Of a stretch of DNA of 64,000 bases, positions 7,071 through 13,675 are shown one piece after another. The position numbers were made by a program, and so were the translations under genes. The DNA lies in contig DASPKU010000015.1 of NCBI GenBank assembly GCA_035627955.1, positions 186,001 to 250,000 on the forward strand, written 5' to 3'. This DNA comes from Phycisphaerales bacterium. Lineage in GTDB: Bacteria; Planctomycetota; Phycisphaerae; Phycisphaerales; UBA1924. The stretch's first letter is position 1; each line of letters starts with the position of its first letter. Below the pieces are notes generated by a model. That model saw only the letters and a list, made by a program, of their open reading frames with translations, was not told where the DNA came from and ran no database searches.

Positions 7071-8528
7071 TTGCCCTACACGCCCCCAGTCCAGCTTGAG
7101 CACCTGTCCGGCCTTGATGAGGGGCTTTTGGCCGCGGTGGTGCGGGGAGAGGCGCGGCTGACGCCCGGGCAGGCGCTGGAGCTGATGCGGGGGATGCCGC
7201 TGCCGGGGCTCGGGCGGTACGCGGATGCGCAGTGCCGGCGGGTGCACGGGGATGGGCTGCGCACGTATGTGATCGATCGGAACATCAACTACACCAACGT
7301 GTGCACGGCCAAGTGCACGTTCTGCGCCTTCCGGCGCGACGGGGATGACACCGACGCGTACACGCTGGAGCACGGGAAGATCCTGGAGAAGATCGGCGAG
7401 CTGGTGGCGATCGGGGGCACGCAGATCCTGATGCAGGGCGGGATGAACCCCGACCTGCCGCTGGACTGGTACCTGAAGCTGCTGCGGACGATCAAGGAGA
7501 CGTACCCGCAGGTGCATGTGCACGCGTTCAGCCCGCCGGAGTTCGTGGAGTTCGTGCACTTCTTCAAGCCGCCGGGGGCGACCTTCGAGGACAAGGTGCG
7601 GTGGGTGATGGTGCGGCTGCGGGAGGCGGGGCTGGATTCGCTGCCGGGGGGGGGCGGGGAGATCTTCGCGCCGGCGGTGCGGCGCAAGATCGGGCTCGGC
7701 AAGTGCGACGCGGAGAGCTGGCTGACCACGATGTATGTGGCGCACACGCTGGGGATGTTCACGAGCGCGACGATGATGTTCGGGCATGTGGAGGGGTACG
7801 CGGACCGAGTGCACCACATGATGCTGGTGCGGGAGTGGCAGGACCGGGCGCTGGCGATGTCGGATGTCGGAAGTCGGATGTCGGAGAAGCGGAACGGCGC
7901 GACGGGGCACTACACGGCGTTTATCTCGTGGCCGTTCCAGCGGGAAAACACGCCGCTGGGGCGGGTGCCGGACTGGGGGCGGGACCCGAAGGAGCTCGAG
8001 ATGGAGTTCCCGGGGGATGTGATCGCGCGGGGTGGTGAGTTTCCGGCGGGGCAGCGGGCCGCGGACGAGTTTGACTACGACACGATCGATCGCGGGAGGT
8101 ACCCGACGGCGCACCTGTTCGGCAAGCGGGTGCGGATGTCGGGGGCGAGCGATTACCTGCGGACGCAGGCCGTGTCGCGGCTGTTCCTGGACAACATCTA
8201 CTCGATCGGGGCGAGCTGGGTGACGATGGGGCCGCACGTGGGGCAGGTGGCGCTGGCGTACGGCGCGAACGACATGGGCAGCGTGATGATGGAGGAGAAC
8301 GTGGTGTCCAGCGCGGGCACGACGTACTGCCTGGATGAGGCGCTGCTGTGCCGGTTGATCCGCGATGCCGGGTTCCTGCCGGCGCAGCGGGACAACTACT
8401 ACGACGTGCTGCGCGTGCACGACGGGCCGGAGTCCCCGGACCTGAGCGTGACCGACTGGTCGCTGCACCGGGCGAAGAAGACGCACCAGCAGGCACCGCG
8501 GGCGGCGAAGCTGACGGTGTCGCGGTAA
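7071..8528 (+). CDS. mqnC: Cyclic dehypoxanthinyl futalosine synthase (radical SAM)
   Basis: Futalosine-pathway menaquinone enzyme that cyclises dehypoxanthine futalosine. The radical-SAM cluster motif is CTAKCTFCAF (CxxxCxxC, near residue 80), followed by GGTQILMQGGMNPDLPLDWY and the family stretch SPPEFVEF. TTG at 7071 is chosen because GGAGGA (7062-7067) sits just upstream; TTG 7050 is a weaker alternative. At 485 residues it is longer than usual (about 370). One extra loop is encoded by repeat-like DNA (7857-7897, reading MSDVGSRMSEKRN), another lies around residues 305-360 (EMEFPGDVIARGGEF...). C-terminal end YDVLRVHDGPES is followed by a non-conserved tail. Confidence 0.93.
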   Translation: MPYTPPVQLEHLSGLDEGLLAAVVRGEARLTPGQALELMRGMPLPGLGRYADAQCRRVHGDGLRTYVIDRNINYTNVCTAKCTFCAFRRDGDDTDAYTLEHGKILEKIGELVAIGGTQILMQGGMNPDLPLDWYLKLLRTIKETYPQVHVHAFSPPEFVEFVHFFKPPGATFEDKVRWVMVRLREAGLDSLPGGGGEIFAPAVRRKIGLGKCDAESWLTTMYVAHTLGMFTSATMMFGHVEGYADRVHHMMLVREWQDRALAMSDVGSRMSEKRNGATGHYTAFISWPFQRENTPLGRVPDWGRDPKELEMEFPGDVIARGGEFPAGQRAADEFDYDTIDRGRYPTAHLFGKRVRMSGASDYLRTQAVSRLFLDNIYSIGASWVTMGPHVGQVALAYGANDMGSVMMEENVVSSAGTTYCLDEALLCRLIRDAGFLPAQRDNYYDVLRVHDGPESPDLSVTDWSLHRAKKTHQQAPRAAKLTVSR

Positions 8529-8582
8529 AGCGGAAACCGGAAACCGGAATCCGGAAACCGGAAAGCGGAGAGCGGAGAGCGG
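8529..8582. repeat. Short tandem repeat, family 3 (CCGGAAACCGGAAAGCGGA)
   Basis: About nine degenerate 6-bp units (CGGAAA/CGGAGA) directly after the mqnC stop. Related arrays lie at 16225-16263, 18150-18182, 20676-20733 and 33976-34015. The rest of the gap to 8750 holds no recognisable gene. Confidence 0.75.
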
Positions 8583-8750
8583 TGCCTGCGGTGGGCGGTA
8601 GTTGACCATTGAGACGCAGCAAAGGAAATTGTGTGAAGCCCGCGTAAGTGCGCGCGGTGGTTCGCGATTGGTCTTCTGAGGAGACCTCAGGGACGGGCGG
8701 TGGCGTGTGGCCGCGGCGTGGTCCTGGGGATTGACGACAGGAGACAAGAC

Positions 8751-9731
8751 ATGGACCGTGGCATCATTCTGGGCGTGGCGTTGGGCGTGGCGGCAGCGGT
8801 TGGGTTTGCGGGCGATGCGCTGGCGGGCGGGTCGTTCCCCGGCAACCCGCTGGACATGTACGTGACCAGCGACACGGCCAACGAGGTCTACCAGTACGAG
8901 CGGAGCAGCCCGTGGAGCTACGTGCCCGGGGCGTACTCGGGCATTGCCAAGCCGCAGGTGTTCAGCAACCAGTCGCAGTTCAGCCCCTCGATGGCGATGT
9001 ACCTGGGGTGCGTGGCGGGGCCGAACCAGAACTTCTGGATCGGCGGGTTCAGCGGGCTGACGCAGATCCACTCGACCACGGGCGCGAACGTGAGCAGCAT
9101 GGGCGGTGGCACGCGGATCGGGCCGGCGACGGCGCCCAACGGGAACGTGGTGGTGGGCGGGCCCACGGGTGTGGAGGAGTACGACTCCACCAGCGGCGCG
9201 TTCGTCTGCACCGTGAATGGCTACGGCGACGGTTACAACATGTTCGCGTTCAGCGGGAACACGATGTACACCACGCAGTGGTCGGGCGGGAGCTCGTCGA
9301 CGGTGAAGGTGTTCGACTTTGTCACGGGGTCACAGATCGGGGCCGACATCAGTGTGCCCTTCGCGGCCCAGAAGCTGGCGATCGGTCCGGACGGGGCGCT
9401 GTACGCGTCGGCCCTGTACACCAGCCCCGCGTTCGAGGGCGTCTACCGGTGGAACGGGTCGGCGTGGGGCGTGTTCGCCAGCTCGCTGGCGCAGAGCGGC
9501 ACGGGGCCGCACGGCTTCGCGTGGGACCCGGTGAGCCTGGACCTGTACATGGCGTTCCAGACCGGCGAGATCCATCGCTACGACGGGCTGACGGGGGCGT
9601 ACCTCAACACCATCGACACGGTGCAGACGAAGCTGACGGACATCTTCTTCAAGCGCACGGTGCCGACGCCGGGTGCGGTGGGGCTGCTGTGCGCGGGCGG
9701 GCTGCTGGTGGGCTCGCGCCGGCGCCGGTGA
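8751..9731 (+). CDS. Exported propeller-like protein with PEP-CTERM-type sorting tail
   Basis: 326 residues. ATG 8751 follows AGGAG (8738-8742) at good spacing. The signal peptide is MDRGIILGVALGVAAAVGFA. The body has NHL/SMP-like propeller blades (LDMYVTSDTANEVYQYE, GPNQNFWIGGFSGLTQI, IGPDGALYASALY, DPVSLDLYMAFQTGEIHRY). The C-terminus VPTPGAVGLLCAGGLLVGSR followed by Arg residues has the PEP-CTERM layout: Pro motif, hydrophobic helix, basic tail. Such tails are removed by an exosortase in other bacteria; no exosortase is in this window. Function unknown, likely surface or extracellular matrix. Confidence 0.85.
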   Translation: MDRGIILGVALGVAAAVGFAGDALAGGSFPGNPLDMYVTSDTANEVYQYERSSPWSYVPGAYSGIAKPQVFSNQSQFSPSMAMYLGCVAGPNQNFWIGGFSGLTQIHSTTGANVSSMGGGTRIGPATAPNGNVVVGGPTGVEEYDSTSGAFVCTVNGYGDGYNMFAFSGNTMYTTQWSGGSSSTVKVFDFVTGSQIGADISVPFAAQKLAIGPDGALYASALYTSPAFEGVYRWNGSAWGVFASSLAQSGTGPHGFAWDPVSLDLYMAFQTGEIHRYDGLTGAYLNTIDTVQTKLTDIFFKRTVPTPGAVGLLCAGGLLVGSRRRR

Positions 9732-9839
9732 GCGACTGACAGAGTGACCCTGATCACGACCCATGATCACACACGCAACGGGTGGGCCCGCGGGAGCGGG
9801 CTTGCTCGTTTTAGGGGCCAGCGCGCTGGTGCGCAACTG

Positions 9840-9884
9840 CCAACCCGGGACTTCGCCCAGAGCGGCTCAGTCCCGGCGTCGTGG
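9840..9884. repeat. Family 6 palindrome, right half only
   Basis: 45 bases (starting CCAACCCGGGACTTCGC, ending CCCGGCGTCGTGG) match the right halves of the elements at 35163-35277 and 38876-39024 almost exactly. The matching left arm is absent here. It lies between the convergent PEP-CTERM gene and the MlaE-type gene. No sigma-54 promoter follows, unlike at the two flagellar copies. Confidence 0.8.
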
Positions 9885-9916
9885 GGAAGCGGCTCAGTCG
9901 CGGCATCGGGGGAAAC

Positions 9917-10780
9917 TCAGCTGAAGACCGAGTCGACGCCGCCGTGGATCATGAAGTCGATGTCGTTGAGGACCTTGGCCAGGACCAGCGACATCAGGAT
10001 GATGGTGAGGAAGCTGGTGACGAAGGACTCGGTGGTGGCCTCGCCCACGCCCTCGGCGCCGGGGCGGCAGGAGAAGCCCTTGTAGCAGGAGATGAGGCCG
10101 ATACCGGCGCCGAAGAACACGGCCTTGATGAGGCCGCTGAAGACGTCGTAGGTGTTGACGATGTTGGCGCTGTTGCGCCAGTAGAGCGTGGCGTCGGTGG
10201 TGTAGAACTGGGTGGTGATGAGCCAGCCGCCGAGCACGCCGCAGAGGTTGCTGACGACGGTGAGCGGTGGGATCATCACGACGCACGCGACGAAGCGCGG
10301 CACGACGAGCACCTTGATGGGGTCGCTGCCCATGGCGCGCATGGCGTCGAGCTGCTCGGTGACCTTCATGGAGCCCAGCTCGGCGGTGAGGGAGCAGCCG
10401 ACGCGCCCCGCGAGCATGACGGCGGCGAGCACAGGGCCGATCTGCTTGACCACCGAGAGGTTGATGACGCCGCCAAGGCGGGCTTCCTGGCCGATGGACT
10501 GGAACTGGCGGTAGCCCTCGAAGGCGAGGATCATGCCGATGAAGCCGCCGGTGATGGCGAGGACGGGGATAGAGGTTGTGCCGACGAAGTAGAGCTGACG
10601 CCAGAGGCGGTCGCGCCGGTTCCAGGTCCGCACGGCGGAGAGGCCGCGGAAGGTGTGGAGCATGAAGCGGGTGAACTGGCCGAAGGCGACGACGGCGTGG
10701 AGGATGCCGTGCCCGAGGCGTGCAACGCCGGAGACGGGCGTCATCCAGTTGGGTGTGGGCACGCGGTCGGGGTTCGACAT
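9917..10780 (-). CDS. mlaE: MlaE/YrbE-family ABC transporter permease
   Basis: 287 residues with about five membrane segments. The MlaE core is present: GFIGMILAFEGYRQFQSIGQ, VKQIGPVLAAVMLAGRVGCS, LTAELGSMKVTEQLDAMRAM and the following DPIKVLVVPRF. In Gram-negative bacteria this permease works with an MlaF ATPase and an MCE (MlaD) protein to move phospholipids between outer and inner membranes. Neither partner is adjacent here, so they must lie elsewhere or leftward partners are missing. The gene reads in the same direction as the OmpA-domain gene but is separated from it by repeat-rich DNA. Confidence 0.88.
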   Translation of the reverse strand: MSNPDRVPTPNWMTPVSGVARLGHGILHAVVAFGQFTRFMLHTFRGLSAVRTWNRRDRLWRQLYFVGTTSIPVLAITGGFIGMILAFEGYRQFQSIGQEARLGGVINLSVVKQIGPVLAAVMLAGRVGCSLTAELGSMKVTEQLDAMRAMGSDPIKVLVVPRFVACVVMIPPLTVVSNLCGVLGGWLITTQFYTTDATLYWRNSANIVNTYDVFSGLIKAVFFGAGIGLISCYKGFSCRPGAEGVGEATTESFVTSFLTIILMSLVLAKVLNDIDFMIHGGVDSVFS

Positions 10781-10813
10781 CGGGGAGAGGGTAGACCGGG
10801 GGAGGGGGAGGGG

Positions 10814-10935
10814 TCTCTCGCGGAGGACGCGGAGGCGCGGGGAGGGGCCAAGGCAAAGGCGGGTGGAAGAGAGGCATCAAGGCATCGGGCATCAAGGCAT
10901 CAAGTCCTGCTCCGCGTCTCCGCGTCTCCGCGAGA
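10814..10935. repeat. Dispersed palindrome, family 1, copy 2
   Basis: Left arm 10814-10843 (TCTCTCGCGGAGGACGCGG...) and right arm 10911-10935 (...TCTCCGCGAGAAC) are near reverse complements. The spacer holds tandem GGCATCAA units (10872-10902). The element is just upstream of the MlaE-type gene start. Confidence 0.8.
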
Positions 10936-10943
10936 ACAATCAC

Positions 10944-10970
10944 ACCGAGATGAGGACATCTCGGTGGCAC
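10944..10970. repeat. Family 4 hairpin (ACCGAGATG/CATCTCGGT), copy 1
   Basis: A perfect 9-bp stem, 10944-10952 with 10957-10965, closing an AGGA loop and flanked by GGCAC. Other copies are at 14717-14743, inside a coding gene, and 52694-52720, inverted and with a compensating change in the stem. Confidence 0.85.
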
Positions 10971-10975
10971 GGCAC

Positions 10976-11026
10976 GAACACAGAAGGCCCGCGGTACTCG
11001 GGGGAGTGCCGCGGGCCTTCGTGTTC
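10976..11026 (-). terminator. Strong hairpin after the OmpA-domain gene
   Basis: The arm GAACACAGAAGGCCCGCGG pairs with CCGCGGGCCTTCGTGTTC, and the stem is extended by ACTC/GAGT, giving about 22 bp with one mismatch and a GGGG loop. It lies 50 bases past the OmpA-domain stop. There is no clear U-run, so termination is inferred from stem strength and position. Confidence 0.6.
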
Positions 11027-11075
11027 TCGAAAACTCGATTCGGTGTCGGGCGGTCGCCCGGGCTGCTTGATCGGG

Positions 11076-11939
11076 TTACTTGGTGATGTCGATGTCGTCG
11101 TTCACGTTGGTGGTCTTGGTGGGCTCGGTGCTGGGGGACTCGGCGACGGGGGCGGAGTCCTGGGTGCCGGTGCCGCGGCCGCGGGCGAGGAAGATCTCGA
11201 CGCGACGGTTGGCGGGGGTGTTGCCATTGCCGGTGTTGGCGACGAGGGGGCGGAACTCGCCCCAGCCGGCGGCGAGGATGCGGTCGTTGGCGACGCCGAG
11301 CTTGGCCAGCTCGCCGGTCACGCTGATGGCGCGGTGGGCGGAGAGGTGGCGGTTGGTGCGGTGGCGCTGGGCGGTGTTGGCGCTCAGGCGCTGGCTGTCG
11401 GTGTGGCCCTCGATGACGACCTCATAGCCGCTCGCGGCGGAGGAGTTGAGGATCTGCGACAGGGCGGCGATGGCCTCTTTCGCGTTCTCCTTCACGGCGT
11501 CGGAGCCGCTGTCGAAGGTGAGGTCGGAGGCGAAGCGGAGCATGCCGCGGGCGGAGTCGTACTTAATCAAGTTGGGGTACTGCGCGGCCAGGGCGGTCAG
11601 CGCGGCGTCGGTGTCGGCGTTGACGGGGCCGAAGTCGAACTTGGCCATCTTGCCGTTGAGCTCGTTGAGGTCGGCGAGGGCCTTGTCGAGCTGGGCGCGG
11701 AGGGCCGCGTTCTGGCGCTGAAGGGCGGCGACGGTGGTCTCGCCGCTCATGCCGTTCTTCTGGAGGAGGAGCTTGGCCTGGCGCTCTTCCTCGAGTTGGC
11801 GGGCGAGGTCCTTGTTCTGGGAGGTGAGGGAGGCGTTGACCTCGTAGAGGCGGTCGTACTCGCCCTGGCCGACGCAGCCGCCGAGGAGGGAGGTGAGGGC
11901 GAGGGGGATGGTGAGGAGGGTGAGGCGACGGACGTTCAT
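11076..11939 (-). CDS. OmpA-domain lipoprotein (Pal/MotB-like)
   Basis: 287 residues from ATG 11939, which is preceded by GGGAG at good spacing. The lipoprotein signal ends SLLGGC (near residue 22). A coiled coil follows (residues 30-100: YDRLYEVNASLTSQNKDLAR, LEEERQAKLLLQ, NAALRAQLDKAL). The C-terminal OmpA/MotB peptidoglycan-binding domain has VVIEGHTDSQRLS, NRHLSAHRAISV, LAAGWGEFRPL and NRRVEIFL. It presumably links outer membrane or periplasm to peptidoglycan. Family alternatives are Pal or a stator-type MotB; the absence of an N-terminal transmembrane anchor and of motA nearby argues against MotB. Confidence 0.88.
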   Translation of the reverse strand: MNVRRLTLLTIPLALTSLLGGCVGQGEYDRLYEVNASLTSQNKDLARQLEEERQAKLLLQKNGMSGETTVAALQRQNAALRAQLDKALADLNELNGKMAKFDFGPVNADTDAALTALAAQYPNLIKYDSARGMLRFASDLTFDSGSDAVKENAKEAIAALSQILNSSAASGYEVVIEGHTDSQRLSANTAQRHRTNRHLSAHRAISVTGELAKLGVANDRILAAGWGEFRPLVANTGNGNTPANRRVEIFLARGRGTGTQDSAPVAESPSTEPTKTTNVNDDIDITK

Positions 11940-12156
11940 GATGGACTCCCTTCGAGGTGCAGGACTGTTTGCTGTGGCGCGCCGTTCCGATGGCGCGTTG
12001 GCTCCGGGTTGGCGGGCGAGCGCAAAAGTTGCCCGACCGATTGGGGCGGCATGGTACAGACCGGTGTGAGCGCGTGGCGACGTACCGTTGCGGCGCGGAC
12101 TACCCGACCCGTTATGCACACCCCGTGCTAAAGATCGGAGAGGCGGAGGGCTTGGC

Positions 12157-13473
12157 GTGAAATCGGGGGCTGGAAAAGCTGTCGGTTTGGTCGTGCGCAT
12201 CGACGGGGCGCGGGTGGTGGATGCGCGCAACGTGGACGCGTCGCCGGGGTCGGTGCTGGTGCGGTTCGAGGGGGAGGTGTCGGAGGTCGAGGGGCGGCTG
12301 GAGGGGCGGGGGTTCGTGGTGGCGGCGGGGGAGAGCGCAGAAGTTGCGCGGCACCCGCTGAATGCGGGGGCGCGGGTGGTGGACCGGCGCGGGTGCCTGC
12401 TGATCCCGGGGCTGGTGAACGCGCACACGCACCTGGACCTGACGCACATCGGGCCGATGCCGCATGACCCTGATGGCGGCTTCCGGGGGTTTGTGGATGC
12501 GGTGCGGCGGGGGCGGCGGGTGGACGACGAGGGGATCGCGGCCAGTATGCGGGAGGGTGCGGCGATGTCGCTGGCGGGCGGCGTGGTGGCGGTCGGTGAT
12601 ATCGCGGGGGCGCCGATGGGGCGGCCGTCGCTGGCGGCGTGGCGGGCGCTGCGGGAGGTGTTCTCGGTGGGGGTGAGCTTCTTGGAGTTCTTCGCGATCG
12701 GTAGGGGGATGGAGCCGGCGCGGGAGAGGCTCGCGACGCTGGTGCGCGAGAACCGCGGCGAGATCGAGCGGCTGGGAGGGATGGGTGTGAGGCTTGGGGT
12801 GCAGCCGCACGCCCCCACCACTGTCGACCGGCGGGTGTACGAGTGGGTGCTGTCGTCGCACGAGTTTCAAGGGTGGCCGGTGTCGACGCACCTGGCGGAG
12901 ACGATGGACGAGCGCGAGTTTGTGGCAAGGGGGACGGGGCCCCAGCGGGAGTTTCTGGAGGGGCTGGGGTTGTGGTCGGACGAGATTCTCGAGGAGGTCG
13001 GGCGTGGAGACTCGCCGGTGCAGCATCTGGCGGGAGCACTCGGGCGGCGGCGGTTCGTGTGTGCGCACCTGAACGACGTGTCGGACGCGGACATCGAGGT
13101 GTTGGCGCGGATGGGTACGAGCGTGGCGTACTGCCCGCGGGCGTCGGAGTACTTCGGGGCCGAGCGTGTGTTCGGCCCCCACCGCTACCGCGACATGATG
13201 GCGGCGGGTGTGAACGTGTGCCTGGGGACGGACTCGGTGATCAACCTGCCGGCGGGGACGTCGCGAGTTTCGACGTGGGGTGAGGTGGTGCGGTTGGTGG
13301 AGCGGGATGGGTTGACGCTGCGCGAGGGGCTGGCGATGTGCACGGTGAATGGGGCGCGGGCGCTTGGGATCGACGAGGGGATGTTTGGGTTTGCGCCCGG
13401 AGGTGGAGGGTTTGGTGGGTTGGTGGCGGTGGGTGACGAGGGGGGGACGGAGTTGGTGTATCGGTGGAGGTGA
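12157..13473 (+). CDS. Metal-dependent amidohydrolase (cytosine/aminofutalosine deaminase-like)
   Basis: 438 residues from GTG 12157, 6 bases after GGAGGG (12145-12150). It has the amidohydrolase metal site: LIPGLVNAHTHLDL (HxH, near residue 90), VQPHAPTT, STHLAETMDE, CAHLNDVSD and GTDSVINLPAG. N-terminal and C-terminal strands form the small beta-sandwich. The family includes guanine, S-adenosylhomocysteine and 6-amino-6-deoxyfutalosine deaminases. With mqnC in the same window a role in futalosine menaquinone synthesis is possible, but the substrate cannot be read from the sequence. Confidence 0.82.
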   Translation: MKSGAGKAVGLVVRIDGARVVDARNVDASPGSVLVRFEGEVSEVEGRLEGRGFVVAAGESAEVARHPLNAGARVVDRRGCLLIPGLVNAHTHLDLTHIGPMPHDPDGGFRGFVDAVRRGRRVDDEGIAASMREGAAMSLAGGVVAVGDIAGAPMGRPSLAAWRALREVFSVGVSFLEFFAIGRGMEPARERLATLVRENRGEIERLGGMGVRLGVQPHAPTTVDRRVYEWVLSSHEFQGWPVSTHLAETMDEREFVARGTGPQREFLEGLGLWSDEILEEVGRGDSPVQHLAGALGRRRFVCAHLNDVSDADIEVLARMGTSVAYCPRASEYFGAERVFGPHRYRDMMAAGVNVCLGTDSVINLPAGTSRVSTWGEVVRLVERDGLTLREGLAMCTVNGARALGIDEGMFGFAPGGGGFGGLVAVGDEGGTELVYRWR

Positions 13474-13675
13474 AGGGGAGAAAACCCTCGCTGGCGCGTC
13501 GGGCTCGTTGAGTCGGGCTCGTTGGAGCCAAGTGGCTATAGGTGGAAGTAGCCCCCTTGGTGGGGCGGAGTGGGCGTGAGGGTTCGCATAAGGTTGGATG
13601 AGAGGCTCAGGCTGGCGTGATCCCCCGCACGGGCGGGACGCCTGTGCCGCCAAGACCTTGTGACCAAGAGCCCTG
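13474..13675. other. Intergenic stretch before resB
   Basis: No gene seen. It contains a repeated GTCGGGCTCGTTG/GAGTCGGGCTCG segment near 13500-13525 and a GC-rich inverted motif at 13626-13656 (CCCCGCACGGGCGGGACGCC...GTGCCGCC) related to the in-frame repeat in the CcsA-like gene at 17752-17796. Confidence 0.4.
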
